64,000 nucleotides of DNA from JAGOEY01 sp017997515. Its GTDB lineage: Bacteria; Pseudomonadota; Gammaproteobacteria; Burkholderiales; Burkholderiaceae_C. The notes below the pieces were generated by a model that saw only the letters and a list, made by a program, of their open reading frames with translations, was not told where the DNA came from and did no database searches. The stretch is from the NCBI GenBank assembly GCA_026314275.1, contig CP111109.1, positions 930,001-994,000 of the forward strand, in the 5' to 3' direction. Within the stretch, counting starts at the first letter, position 1. Each line of letters opens with the position of its first letter. This document shows, piece after piece, positions 41,425 to 50,338 of this stretch. Position numbers and translations under genes: made by a program.

Positions 41425-42288
41425 TCAGATATCCAGCCGACGTTCGGCCATCCACCGGACCATGGCTGGGTCGCGATGCGAAAAGAAACTGCTGGTCTGG
41501 GTGTCCAGCGCCGTGATGCGGGCCATATCCGCCTCGTCCAGCTGGAAGTCGAAAACGGCCAGGTTTTCTGCCATGCGCTCTTTGCGCACCGACTTGGCAA
41601 GCGCGCCAATGCCGCGCTGCACCAGCCAGCGCAGCACCACCTGCCCCACCGACTTGCCATGGCGTTCACCGATGGCGCTGAGCACTTCGTTGTGGAACAG
41701 GTTGTTGCGGCCCTCCGCAAACGGGGCCCACGCCTGGGCCTGCACGCCCTCTTCCTGCATGAACGCCGCACTCTCCAACTGCTGCTGGAAAGGGTTGACT
41801 TCCACCTGGTTCACGGCCGGCGCAATGTCGTTGAAGGCCTTGATGTCCATCAGCCGGTCCGGATGGAAGTTGCTGACACCAATGGCGCGCAGCTTGCCTG
41901 CGCGGTACGCGTCTTCCATGGCGCGCCAGGATCCGTGGACGTCTGCGTAGGGCTGGTGAATCAGGTACAGGTCCAGGTAGTCCAGTTGCAGGCGCGCCAG
42001 CGACTTGTCGATGGCCTGCTGGGTGCGCTCGTAACCCGTGTCCTGCACCCACAGCTTGGTCGTGACAAACAGGTCTGCGCGGGCCACACCGCTCGCGCGG
42101 ATGCCAGCGCCGACCGCCGCTTCGTTGGTGTACGAGGCAGCGGTGTCGATGAGGCGATAACCGGACTGGATAGCGTCCACCACGCAGCGCGTGCACTCCT
42201 GCGCATCCGGTATCTGGAAAACACCGAATCCCAGCATCGGCATCTCGACGCCGTTATTCAAAGTTGCTTTCAAAGTTACCGTGTCCAT
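41425..42288 (-). CDS. Aldo/keto reductase (AKR5-type, cytosolic)
   Basis: Protein of 287 residues. GFGVFQIPD, then GYRLIDTAASYTNEAAVG (Asp, Tyr), TKLWVQD (Lys), LIHQPY (His) and the NADPH-binding AKSVRKERMAEN are complete. It is the first gene of the minus-strand run AKR, cupin, CMD, Tat-AKR and lies divergent to a LysR-type regulator 123 bp away. ATG 42288 is chosen; the upstream extension to 42339 is not conserved. Confidence 0.9.
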   Translation of the reverse strand: MDTVTLKATLNNGVEMPMLGFGVFQIPDAQECTRCVVDAIQSGYRLIDTAASYTNEAAVGAGIRASGVARADLFVTTKLWVQDTGYERTQQAIDKSLARLQLDYLDLYLIHQPYADVHGSWRAMEDAYRAGKLRAIGVSNFHPDRLMDIKAFNDIAPAVNQVEVNPFQQQLESAAFMQEEGVQAQAWAPFAEGRNNLFHNEVLSAIGERHGKSVGQVVLRWLVQRGIGALAKSVRKERMAENLAVFDFQLDEADMARITALDTQTSSFFSHRDPAMVRWMAERRLDI

Positions 42289-42411
42289 CGTGGCCCTGTG
42301 CAGTTCGTATGGCCCTGACTTTAGGTTTGCAACCCGCATCTGAATAGCTGCAAATCATTTGTTTCATTGGCATCTAAAAAGGGATAATCAGGCGCAAAAA
42401 GGAGGCTCTGC

Positions 42412-43395
42412 ATGGCCATCAACGAACTGCGTTCCGTCTCCACCTTCATCAAGGCAGCAGAGCTGGGCAGCCTGCGCAAAGCCGCACTGGCGCTGGACAT
42501 CAGCCCCCAGGCAGCGAGCAAGGCTTTGGCCCAGCTGGAAAAGCACCTGGAAACCCGCCTGTTCCACCGCACCACACGGGTCATGTCCTTGACGGATGCA
42601 GGACAGCGGCTGCTGGAAGATGTCCAGCCCGCACTCCTGGGCGTGCAGCGCGCGCTCAAAAAGGCCCAGACCACCAAGGATGAGATTGCGGGGCCGCTGC
42701 GTATTGCAGGCCCCCGCACCACCTTCCAGCCCATCCTGTGGCCCGTCATCGAAGAATTCTGCGAGCGATATCCAGGCATCCAGCCCGATGTGCTGCTGGA
42801 GGACCGTGTGGGTAACTGGGTGGAAGACCGGATCGACGTGGGTTTTCACCTGGGCGCGTCGCCCCACGAAGGCGTGATTGCACGCAAGCTGTTTCCACTG
42901 CAGATGCTGGTGTGTGGCGCGCCCGCGTATTTCAAACGTTACGGGGTGCCAGACTCTCTGGCGGCTTTGTCTGCCCACCGCTGCAGCGTGTTCAGGCACC
43001 CCGGCACCGGAAAACTCGCCCCGTGGCATTTGCAGCTGGACGGCCAAAGGGTCGAACAGCCCGTGGCGCCCACCATCGTCAGCAACGATGAAACACTGGA
43101 GCTCCACGCGGTGCTGTCGGGCAAAGTGCTGGGGCAGCTGGCGGGTGCCACGGCTGCGCCGTACATACGCTCTGGCCAGCTGGTGCCGATTCTGTTGGAC
43201 CACATGTCTGACATCGCCAGCTACTTCGTGTACTTTGGCAGCCGGCAATCACAACCCGCTCGCGCCCGGGCATTTGTGGACCTGGCCGTTGAACGCCTCA
43301 CGGACTGCGAGAAATGGGTGCTTTCTGGCAGAGAGCTGGCGCGCGCAAAAAATCGACTTCCAAGCCTGATGCGTTCGCTTGCAGAGCCTCCCTAA
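42412..43395 (+). CDS. LysR-family transcriptional regulator
   Basis: Regulator of 327 residues. Helix-turn-helix GSLRKAALALDISPQAASKA (residues about 19-38), then ALGL-type linker and a periplasmic-binding-like effector domain. It is divergent from the AKR-cupin-CMD operon, the usual place for its control. An AGGAGG-like site precedes the ATG. The inducer is unknown. Confidence 0.9.
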   Translation: MAINELRSVSTFIKAAELGSLRKAALALDISPQAASKALAQLEKHLETRLFHRTTRVMSLTDAGQRLLEDVQPALLGVQRALKKAQTTKDEIAGPLRIAGPRTTFQPILWPVIEEFCERYPGIQPDVLLEDRVGNWVEDRIDVGFHLGASPHEGVIARKLFPLQMLVCGAPAYFKRYGVPDSLAALSAHRCSVFRHPGTGKLAPWHLQLDGQRVEQPVAPTIVSNDETLELHAVLSGKVLGQLAGATAAPYIRSGQLVPILLDHMSDIASYFVYFGSRQSQPARARAFVDLAVERLTDCEKWVLSGRELARAKNRLPSLMRSLAEPP

Positions 43396-43527
43396 GGTGC
43401 ATGCGCGGTGCAAGGAGCGTCGGCTGCAACACGGGAGAAAACGCTCCATGGCGGGACCTCCATCTGCGCCCATCACTGCAGGACTGGCGAAGCACGCAAC
43501 CGTGGTGGCGGCGCCAGCGGATTAAAT

Positions 43528-43590
43528 GAAGCATCAAAATGGCCTCTGGCGCTTTCTGGATGTTCGCAAGAAGCTACTAAATAAATAGCA
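43528..43590. repeat. Dispersed repeat family A, copy 6
   Basis: GCATCAAAATGGCCTCTGGC, then GTTCGCAAGAAGCTACTAAA, same order as copy 4. It fills part of the gene-free stretch 43396-43652, in which I see nothing else. Confidence 0.7.
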
Positions 43591-43652
43591 AAAACCCCGA
43601 CACCACCAACCCCCATCTAACCCGTGAGACTTTGTAACCAGAATCAGTTAAA

Positions 43653-44867
43653 GTGCACCGGACACACCTCTCGCGTGTGCCACCTTGTCCCGTGAACGCT
43701 GCTGAAGCAGCCCCCTCCACCACCGTCACTGTGCACAACCCCACCCTCGTCATTCTTGCGACCCTTTTGCTGGGGATAGTGACGGCCGTGGTGTCCACCG
43801 TTTGGCACTTCAACCGCAACATTCCGGGGCTGCGGCTGTGGGCCCTGTCGTTCTTTTTTGCGGCGGTGTTTTCTTTCACGCTGTTGGTGCGTGACCATAT
43901 CCCCGAGGTGCTGTCGGTGGTGCTGGTGCAAGCGACCAGTGCGCTGACCGCTTACCTGGCCTGGCTGGGAAGCCGTGCCTACATGGGGCGGCCCGCGCCG
44001 GCCCACTGGTACGCGGGGGCCGCCGTGGGGGCGCTGATGGCGGCGTCGGTGTATTTGACGGTGGTGCTGCCCCATGCCAACGCACGGTTTTTGCTGGCGG
44101 GGCTGTTCTCGGGCACGTGCTTTTTGCTGGCCGCGCACACCCTTGCCGATGGTGGGTTTCGGCGGGTGCCGATGCGTTACCTGCTGGCGGGGGTGATGGG
44201 GTTTCATGGGGCGTGGGTGCTGGTGCGCCCCGTGGTTTTTCGCCTGGCTTCGCAGAGCAGCCTGCTGGAGCAGCTGCCGCAGTGGGTGCTGCTGGAGGCC
44301 ACGGTGGCGCTGCTGCTGATGGCGTTTGGGGTGCTGATGCTGGCCAATGAGTTTGTGACCAGCGGGCTGCGCCACCTGGCCGATGCAGACCCGCTGACCG
44401 GGGTGTTCAACCGCAGGGCCTTTCTCACGCTGCTGGACAAGGGCCTGAGCCGTGCCCAGCGCACACAGGCCCCGCTGGCGGTACTGGTGGTGGACCTGGA
44501 CCATTTCAAGAAGATCAACGACACCTGGGGCCACCAGAGTGGGGACGATGCGCTGCGCCACTTCGTGCGGCGGGCCGAGCAGTGCCTGCGCCGCGAGGAT
44601 GTGCTGGGCCGCCAGGGCGGCGAAGAATTCGCCATTTTTCTGCCCGCCACCGATAGCGCGGGTGCCGCCAAGGTGGCCGAACGCCTGCGGGTGCAGGTGC
44701 AGGCCGAGCCCCTGCAGATTGACCAGCGCAACATGCTGGTGACGGTGAGTATTGGTGTCACGCTCTCCACCGGCGAAGAGTCGGCCGAGGCCGTGATGCA
44801 GCGGGCGGACGAGGCCATGTACCTCGCCAAGAAGCGCGGGCGCAACCGGGTAGAGGTGCAGGCTTAG
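43653..44867 (+). CDS. Membrane-anchored diguanylate cyclase (GGDEF)
   Basis: Protein of 404 residues that makes cyclic di-GMP. Seven or so hydrophobic segments fill residues 28-235, with no known sensor name. The GGDEF domain (about 240-400) has DADPLTGVFNRRAF, VDLDHFKKINDTWGH and the active-site motif GGEEF; no RxxD inhibitory site is obvious ahead of it. The start is unsure: GTG at 43653 or 43692. Confidence 0.9.
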   Translation: MHRTHLSRVPPCPVNAAEAAPSTTVTVHNPTLVILATLLLGIVTAVVSTVWHFNRNIPGLRLWALSFFFAAVFSFTLLVRDHIPEVLSVVLVQATSALTAYLAWLGSRAYMGRPAPAHWYAGAAVGALMAASVYLTVVLPHANARFLLAGLFSGTCFLLAAHTLADGGFRRVPMRYLLAGVMGFHGAWVLVRPVVFRLASQSSLLEQLPQWVLLEATVALLLMAFGVLMLANEFVTSGLRHLADADPLTGVFNRRAFLTLLDKGLSRAQRTQAPLAVLVVDLDHFKKINDTWGHQSGDDALRHFVRRAEQCLRREDVLGRQGGEEFAIFLPATDSAGAAKVAERLRVQVQAEPLQIDQRNMLVTVSIGVTLSTGEESAEAVMQRADEAMYLAKKRGRNRVEVQA

Positions 44868-44898
44868 GCGCAGCTGCTGCAGGGGCCTGGATCGGCAA

Positions 44899-44965
44899 TA
44901 AATCAGAACAAAATTAGCCTCTAGCGCCTGTCATACGTGCGCTGATAGCTATATTTTTAATAGCA
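44899..44965. repeat. Dispersed repeat family A, copy 7
   Basis: AAATTAGCCTCTAGCGCCTG, then GTGCGCTGATAGCTATATTT. It lies between two convergent genes, where it could act as a weak terminator. Confidence 0.7.
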
Positions 44966-44973
44966 TTTTTCCG

Positions 44974-45615
44974 TCACCGTGCGGGCGCCAGCCTGTCAAA
45001 CCCCCACAAAGCCACCACCACCATCACCGCTGCCACAGGCCCGGCCAGCGGATGCACGATAAAACCCAGCATGGGCGCCACCAGCACCAAGTGCCGCAGC
45101 CCCCAGCCGTAAAGCAGGCCCGCACGCTGCAGATACACCGCCCCCGACGCGGCCCACAAGCCGCGCTGCGCCGAGCCGACGGGCATGGACACGATGAAGC
45201 CCACGTGGTTGTAGTAACGCACCGCCATCACCGAATACACCAGCGAGGCAAACAGGGTGGCCAGCAGCAGCAGCTCCATCACCAGCCGGGGCGTGGCGTG
45301 TAACAAGAGGCTGCCCGCCTGCAGCGGTGGCTGCAGCGACGTGGCCACCAGCGAGGCCACCCCCATCAGCCCGATCGCGGCGGTGGAGGCGATCATGGTG
45401 GCCGACATCAGCGAGTTGCGCAGCGTTTGCACCGCCAGCAACTCAGAGCCCGGCATGGCAGAGACGGCGCTGAACCATTCCGTGCGCAAATGCGCATGGG
45501 CGGTGCGCGCCACCTGCCCGGGCCGCTGGCGCTGCGCCCACCACAGCACCAGCTCATACAGCAAAGGAATGGCAGCGGTCACCAGCGCCGCCCACCAGGC
45601 GATGGATGTGTTCAT
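44974..45615 (-). CDS. DUF599 integral membrane protein
   Basis: Protein of 213 residues with four or five membrane helices and the DUF599 pattern: an N-terminal helix, RTEWFSAV, LAVQTLRNSLMSATMIAST and VRYYNHVGFIVSMP. ATG 45615 is used. It ends a minus-strand run with the two YeeE-type genes 14 bp upstream; whether it shares their role is unknown. Confidence 0.85.
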   Translation of the reverse strand: MNTSIAWWAALVTAAIPLLYELVLWWAQRQRPGQVARTAHAHLRTEWFSAVSAMPGSELLAVQTLRNSLMSATMIASTAAIGLMGVASLVATSLQPPLQAGSLLLHATPRLVMELLLLATLFASLVYSVMAVRYYNHVGFIVSMPVGSAQRGLWAASGAVYLQRAGLLYGWGLRHLVLVAPMLGFIVHPLAGPVAAVMVVVALWGFDRLAPAR

Positions 45616-45629
45616 GGCAGACAGGGGGC

Positions 45630-46061
45630 TCACGGCAAACGGGTGGTGGCCTGCCAGCGTTCGATGGCCTCAAACAGCCCCATGCCCACCAGCATGGCCA
45701 GCACAAACACATAGGCCTGCGGCACACCCATACCCAGCGCCACCAGCGCCGGCCCGGGGCAGAACCCGGCGACACCCCAGCCCGCGCCAAACAGCAGGCT
45801 GCCCAGCACCAGCCGCCGGTCAAGCCGGGTGGCGGTGGGCAACTGCATGGGAGCACCCAGCAGCGACACCCGCCGCTTGCGTGCCCACACGAAGGCCGGG
45901 GCCGCCACGGCGATGGCCCCGCCCATCACCAGCGCGAGCGACGGGTCCCACGGCCCGGCCAGGTCCAGAAACCCCAGCACCTTGGCCGGGTTGGCCATGC
46001 CGGACAAGATCAGCCCCAGCCCAAAGACCAGGCCCACCACAAAAGACATCACAAGCAGCAT
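45630..46061 (-). CDS. YeeE/YedE-family (DUF395) sulfur-compound channel, second half
   Basis: Protein of 143 residues with four membrane helices. The family motifs FGLGLILSGMANPAKVLGF and GAGWGVAGFCPGPALV carry the cysteine that in YeeE conducts thiosulfate. Together with the next gene it forms the two halves (PmpA/PmpB type) of a full YeeE. It is repressed, in all likelihood, by the BigR-like protein at the head of the operon. Confidence 0.88.
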   Translation of the reverse strand: MLLVMSFVVGLVFGLGLILSGMANPAKVLGFLDLAGPWDPSLALVMGGAIAVAAPAFVWARKRRVSLLGAPMQLPTATRLDRRLVLGSLLFGAGWGVAGFCPGPALVALGMGVPQAYVFVLAMLVGMGLFEAIERWQATTRLP

Positions 46062-46072
46062 GGTGCGGCTCC

Positions 46073-46516
46073 TTACACGGTAAAAAGATGGCGCACGGCG
46101 TACACCGTGGCAAACCCGGCGGCCATAAAACAGGCCGTGGCCACCAGTGAACGCGGCGACAGCCGCGAGATGCCACACACCCCGTGGCCGCTGGTGCAGC
46201 CCGCGCCGTAACGTGTGCCCACACCCACCAGCAGCCCGGCCAGCACCAGCGCGCCATACGACGCGTCCACCTGCACCGCGGGCCACGCAGCAAACAGCAG
46301 GTACACCAGCGGCGCCACCAGCAAACCGAGCACAAATGCAACGCGCCAGCCCGCGTCACCGAAGGCAAGAGACGCTGGCCGCAGCAGCCCGCCCAGCACC
46401 CCGCTGATGCCCGCGATGCGGCCGTTGAACACGATAAAAAGGGCCGCTGCCGCGCCAATGAGTGCACCGCCCAGCAAGGAAGACCAGGGCGTGAAGTTGT
46501 TCCAGTCAATCGTCAT
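46073..46516 (-). CDS. YeeE/YedE-family (DUF395) sulfur-compound channel, first half
   Basis: Protein of 147 residues, four helices, with FNGRIAGISGVLGGLL and GTRYGAGCTSGHGVCGISRL; the GCTSGHGVCG cysteines are typical of this family. ATG 46516 overlaps the repressor's stop (ATGA). Likely imports or exports thiosulfate or other reduced sulfur. Confidence 0.88.
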   Translation of the reverse strand: MTIDWNNFTPWSSLLGGALIGAAAALFIVFNGRIAGISGVLGGLLRPASLAFGDAGWRVAFVLGLLVAPLVYLLFAAWPAVQVDASYGALVLAGLLVGVGTRYGAGCTSGHGVCGISRLSPRSLVATACFMAAGFATVYAVRHLFTV

Positions 46517-46851
46517 GTGTTGGCTCCTGTATCGGGTTGGGGGCAATACAGGCGGTACAACAGGCCCAGGATTTCCAGCACCTCGGCGTTGGCCACGCTG
46601 TAGTAGATGTTTTTGCCGTCGCGGCGTGTGGCCACCAGGCCCTGGGTGCGCAAGACCCCGAGCTGCTGCGACAGCGTGGGCTGGCGGATGCCCAGCTGCG
46701 CCTCCAGGTCACTCACACACAGCTCACCCTGCGAGAGCTGGCACAGCAGCAGCAGGCGGTCTTCGTTGGCCAGCAGTTTCAGCACGCCCACAGCCTGTGT
46801 GGCAGCCACACGCAGCAGCGCAGGATCAATGACGGAATGGGTATCGGACAT
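46513..46851 (-). CDS. ArsR-family repressor, BigR/SqrR-like sulfide sensor
   Basis: Winged-helix repressor of 112 residues. GELCVSDLEAQLGIRQPTLSQQLGVL (split here: GELCVSDLEAQL, GIRQPTLSQQLGVL) is the helix-turn-helix. Cys45 in GELCVSD and Cys103 near the C-terminus (RLYCPQ) match the two cysteines that form a tetrasulfide link in BigR/SqrR when sulfide rises. It heads the YeeE operon and is divergent from the persulfide dioxygenase gene across a promoter with an AT palindrome. Confidence 0.88.
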   Translation of the reverse strand: MSDTHSVIDPALLRVAATQAVGVLKLLANEDRLLLLCQLSQGELCVSDLEAQLGIRQPTLSQQLGVLRTQGLVATRRDGKNIYYSVANAEVLEILGLLYRLYCPQPDTGANT

Positions 46852-46869
46852 GGGGAAAAAGAAAAAGGA

Positions 46870-46898
46870 TTGACAACACTTTACTGAATTATATAATT
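46870..46898 (+). promoter_or_regulatory. Near-consensus sigma-70 promoter with repressor palindrome
   Basis: TTGACA (46870-46875), 16 bp, TATAAT (46892-46897): both hexamers are perfect. The -10 lies in the palindrome AATTATATAATT (46887-46898), well placed for the divergent ArsR-type repressor to block it. Confidence 0.85.
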
Positions 46899-46926
46899 TA
46901 AATCAATAAACTGAAAAGGCTGCGTG

Positions 46927-47784
46927 ATGACGGTGCAAGCGTTCTTCGACCCCCACACCTGGACGGTCACCTATGTGCTGGCAGACCCCACCACAGGCCG
47001 CTGCGCCATCATCGACCCGGTGCTGGACTACGACTTCAAGTCCGGGCGCACCCGCACCCATTCTGCCGATCAGGTGCGGGACTATGTGCAGACCAGCGGC
47101 CTGGTGGTGGACTGGATTCTGGAGACCCACGCCCACGCCGACCACCTGTCGGCGGCGGTGTACCTGAAGCAGCACCTGGGCGGGCGTATTGCGATTGGTG
47201 AGCGTATCCGCACCGTGCAGGCCACGTTCCAGAAAATCTTCAACTTGGAGCCCGGCTTTGTGCCGGACGGCAGCCAGTTTGACCATCTGTTCCAGGACGG
47301 TGAAACCTTCCACATCGGCAGCCTGCAGGCAACCGCCCTGCTGGTGCCCGGCCACACCCCGGCCGACATGGCCTACCTGGTGGGCAACACTGTGTTTGTG
47401 GGCGACACCTTGTTTATGCCCGATGTGGGCACGGCGCGGGCCGACTTTCCCGGTGGCAATGCGCACACGCTGTACCAGTCGGTGCAGCGTCTGCTGGCCT
47501 TGCCGCCCGACACACAGATGTATGTGTGCCACGACTACCCGCCTAACAACCGCGCCCCCGCATGGTTGACCACCGTGGCTGCACAAAAGGCACACAACAT
47601 CCATGTTAAAGACGGCACCACCGAAGAAGCATTCGTCGCCATGCGCACCGCGCGCGACGCCACGCTGGAGATGCCCACGCTGATCATCCCGTCGATCCAG
47701 ATCAACGTGCGAGCGGGCCAGCTGCCACCGCCGGAAGACAACGGCCAGACCTACCTCAAGATTCCACTGAATGTGCTGGGCTGA
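46927..47784 (+). CDS. blh: Persulfide dioxygenase-type metallo-beta-lactamase (Blh/ETHE1 family)
   Basis: Non-haem iron enzyme of 285 residues that oxidises glutathione persulfide to sulfite in sulfide detoxification. Metal motif THAHADH, then VPGHTPADMAY, GDTLFMPDVGTARADFPGG and CHDYPPNNR are the hallmarks of the Blh branch. ATG 46927 is chosen over GTG 46924. Expression is probably switched on by sulfide through the BigR-like repressor. Confidence 0.92.
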   Translation: MTVQAFFDPHTWTVTYVLADPTTGRCAIIDPVLDYDFKSGRTRTHSADQVRDYVQTSGLVVDWILETHAHADHLSAAVYLKQHLGGRIAIGERIRTVQATFQKIFNLEPGFVPDGSQFDHLFQDGETFHIGSLQATALLVPGHTPADMAYLVGNTVFVGDTLFMPDVGTARADFPGGNAHTLYQSVQRLLALPPDTQMYVCHDYPPNNRAPAWLTTVAAQKAHNIHVKDGTTEEAFVAMRTARDATLEMPTLIIPSIQINVRAGQLPPPEDNGQTYLKIPLNVLG

Positions 47785-47825
47785 GCCCACACCAGACACG
47801 CTTTTTTCACAACCTGGAGATCACC

Positions 47826-48014
47826 ATGAAAAAGAACGTTGGCGGCATCGACCGCACCCTGCGCATCGTGCTCGGCCTGGTGCTGATCGGCCTGGCGGCC
47901 ACCGGCACCGTGGGCTGGTGGGGCTACATCGGCGTCGTGCCGCTGCTCACAGGTCTGGTCGGCTGGTGCCCGCCCTACTCGCTGCTGGGCTGGAACACCT
48001 GCTCGGTCAAGTGA
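47826..48014 (+). CDS. DUF2892 small membrane protein
   Basis: Protein of 62 residues with two membrane helices and the family start KKNVGGIDRTLRIVLGL, ending WCPPYSLLGWNTC. Members often lie beside rhodanese or sulfide-oxidation genes. It follows blh by 41 bp and is likely in the same operon. Confidence 0.88.
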   Translation: MKKNVGGIDRTLRIVLGLVLIGLAATGTVGWWGYIGVVPLLTGLVGWCPPYSLLGWNTCSVK

Positions 48015-48110
48015 CACTCCCCCAGGCTTCGCTGCGCTCTCGCCAACCCCCTTGCAGGGGGCTCCACCAGCGGCCTGGCAAAGCCAGTTCCGCGGTGTCT
48101 GCTTGAAAGG
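48015..48110. repeat. Dispersed repeat family B, copy 2
   Basis: CCCCCAGGCTTCGCTGCGCT, GCCAACCCCC, TTGCAGGGGGC, CTGGCAAAGCCAG and GTCTGCTTG in the same order as copy 1. Confidence 0.8.
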
Positions 48111-48147
48111 CTGCGCGCGCCTCAGCCTGCGGGATGGAGTGGTTTGC

Positions 48148-49059
48148 CTACTTCACGCCGTGTAATTTGAACCACTCCAGCGCACGTGCCCAGCCATCCT
48201 CTGCCGCGTCCTTGCGGTAGCTGGGGCGGTAGTCGGCGTGGAAGGCGTGGGGCGCTGCGGGGTACACCACGAACTCGGACGCCTTCGCCGCTTTGTTGCC
48301 TTTGGCACCGGCCTCGGCCAGTGCGTCCTTCATCTGGTTCACGGTGGTGAGTGGGATACCACCGTCCTGCCCGCCGTACAGGCCGAGCACGGGGGCCTTC
48401 AGGCTGGCAGCCAGGTCCACCGGGTGTTTGGGCGTCAGCGCGGAGGCGTTGCCTACTAGGCGGCCATACCAGGCCACACCGGCACCCACGTTGGGGCTTT
48501 GCTCGGCGTACAGCCAGGTGATACGGCCGCCCCAGCAGAAGCCAGTGATGCCCACTTTTTTGGTGTTGCCGCCGTTGGCACGCGCCCACTTCACGGCACC
48601 GTCGAGGTCGGCTATCACCTGTGCGTCGGGCACTTTGGAGACCACTTCGGCCTGCAGCTTGGCGATCTCGGTGTACTTGCTGGGGTCACCCTGGCGGGCA
48701 TACAGGTCGGGCGCAATGGCCAGGTAACCGGCCTTGGCAAAGCGGCGGGTGGTGTCGGCGATGTATTCGTGCACCCCAAAAATCTCCTGCACCACCAAGA
48801 CGATGGGCAGGTTGGTCTTGCCTGCGGGTGCGGCGTAAATCGCGGGCACTTTGAAACCGTTGACCTCGAACGTGGTCTGGCCGGTGCGCAGGCCGTCGGC
48901 CGGGGTTTTGATGGCTGTCTGCGCCATGATCGGCATGGCCGCTGCGGCGTAACCCACACCCAGCGCGACCTTCAAAGCGGTGCGGCGGCTGGCCCCTGCC
49001 TCGCTGGAAGTGCCGGGCAGCAAAGCGTCGAAATCCTGTTTCTGGTCGCGGTTCAGCAT
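48148..49059 (-). CDS. Dienelactone hydrolase family protein, exported
   Basis: Protein of 303 residues. An N-terminal extension carries a Tat-like SRRTALKVALGVGYAAAAMP signal. The DLH core has the cysteine nucleophile in GFCWGG, an Asp in GGQDGGIP and His in APHAFH. Such enzymes open dienelactones in chlorocatechol breakdown, but most chromosomal copies have no known substrate. It stands alone on its strand. Confidence 0.9.
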   Translation of the reverse strand: MLNRDQKQDFDALLPGTSSEAGASRRTALKVALGVGYAAAAMPIMAQTAIKTPADGLRTGQTTFEVNGFKVPAIYAAPAGKTNLPIVLVVQEIFGVHEYIADTTRRFAKAGYLAIAPDLYARQGDPSKYTEIAKLQAEVVSKVPDAQVIADLDGAVKWARANGGNTKKVGITGFCWGGRITWLYAEQSPNVGAGVAWYGRLVGNASALTPKHPVDLAASLKAPVLGLYGGQDGGIPLTTVNQMKDALAEAGAKGNKAAKASEFVVYPAAPHAFHADYRPSYRKDAAEDGWARALEWFKLHGVK

Positions 49060-49183
49060 GGCAGTATCCTTGGTTCAAAGGGTTGGGTTGGAAAAACAAA
49101 ACAGACCGAACACTAGCGTAATTCGCCCACCCGCGCCAATGCCTTGGTGATAATCCCCCGGCCACGTACTGCGACCCATCACC

Positions 49184-50275
49184 TTGCACAAAGTCGAACT
49201 CTCCTACTCCCTCGCACCCCACCGCAACGCACCCGCGCCTATCCGCAACCCGCTGATGGACCTGCTGCATGCGGTGCGCGAGCAGGGTTCCATCTCGGGC
49301 GCGGCACGGGCGCTGGATTTGTCGTACCGCCACGTATGGGGTGAGCTCAAGCGCTGGGAGGTCACGCTGGAGCGGCCACTCATCCTGTGGGAAAAAGGCC
49401 AGGCGGCGCGCCTCTCGGAGTTTGGCGACAAGCTGCTGTGGGCCGAGCGCCAGGCGCAGGCGCGGCTGAGTGCGCAGATTGCGTCGTTACACGCCGACCT
49501 GGAGCGCGTCTTTGCCATGGCGTTTGACGACAGCACCCATGTGCTGAGTTTCCACGCCAGCCACGACGACGCGCTGGCCCAGCTGCGGGCCCACACCGCC
49601 ACCACCGGGCTGCAGCTGGACATCCAGTTCACCGGCAGCGTGGACGCCATCAGCGCGCTGAACCAGGGGCGCTGCACCATGGCGGGTTTCCACACGTTGG
49701 AGTACCCAACCAAAGGTTCGCTGGCGCAGCGCACCTACCAGCCGCTGCTCAAGCCCGGGCAACACAAGATCATCGGTTTCGCCCGGCGCAGCCAGGGGCT
49801 GATCGTGGCGCGCGGCAACCCGCTGGGGCTGGTCTCGCTGGCCGACATCCCACGCAAGGGGGCCCGCTTTGTGAACCGGCCCCTGGGCACGGGCACCCGG
49901 GTGCTGCTGGACGAGCTGCTGGCGCAGGCAGAAATCGCCCCCACGGCCATCAGCGGGTATGACAGCACCGAACCCTCCCACGCGGCGGTGGCCCATGCCG
50001 TGGCTGCGGGCCAGGCCGATGCGGGCCTGGGGCTGGCGTCCGCAGCCCACAGCCACCAGCTCGACTTTGTGCCGCTGGTGCAGGAGCGGTACCACCTGGT
50101 GTGCCTCAAGTCCACGCTGGAGCAACCCGCCACGCAGGCCCTGCTGCAGGTGCTGCGCAACCCCACCTGGCAACACCTACTGGGCACGCTGCCGGGGTAT
50201 GCGGCGGCGGACAGTGGTGAGGTGCAGGCACTCCACCGGCTGCTACCCTGGTGGCATTTTTTAAGCAAAAAGTAG
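49184..50275 (+). CDS. ModE-type helix-turn-helix regulator fused to a periplasmic-binding-like domain
   Basis: Protein of 363 residues. Residues 20-85 form a ModE/LysR-like winged helix (GSISGAARALDLSYRHVWGE). Residues 110-340 match a PBP-like ligand domain (FTGSVDAISALNQGRCTMAG, GLIVARGNPLG, FVNRPLGTGTRVLLDELL). Proteins of this design are proposed to sense molybdate or related ligands and control formate dehydrogenase or oxyanion genes. A TTG start at 49184 is used because the KVELSYSL segment is family-like; ATG 49255 would cut the helix-turn-helix. The last codons run into repeat A copy 8. Confidence 0.8.
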   Translation: MHKVELSYSLAPHRNAPAPIRNPLMDLLHAVREQGSISGAARALDLSYRHVWGELKRWEVTLERPLILWEKGQAARLSEFGDKLLWAERQAQARLSAQIASLHADLERVFAMAFDDSTHVLSFHASHDDALAQLRAHTATTGLQLDIQFTGSVDAISALNQGRCTMAGFHTLEYPTKGSLAQRTYQPLLKPGQHKIIGFARRSQGLIVARGNPLGLVSLADIPRKGARFVNRPLGTGTRVLLDELLAQAEIAPTAISGYDSTEPSHAAVAHAVAAGQADAGLGLASAAHSHQLDFVPLVQERYHLVCLKSTLEQPATQALLQVLRNPTWQHLLGTLPGYAAADSGEVQALHRLLPWWHFLSKK

Positions 50276-50325
50276 CTCTAGCGCCCTATCCACGGGCGCA
50301 AACAGCTACCTTTTTGAGAGCAAAT
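50262..50325. repeat. Dispersed repeat family A, copy 8
   Basis: AAAGTAGCTCTAGCGCCCTA, GGGCGCAAACAGCTACC and a T run. It starts inside the end of the upstream gene and lies between convergent genes. Confidence 0.75.
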
Positions 50326-50338
50326 TCAGTTAAACGAA

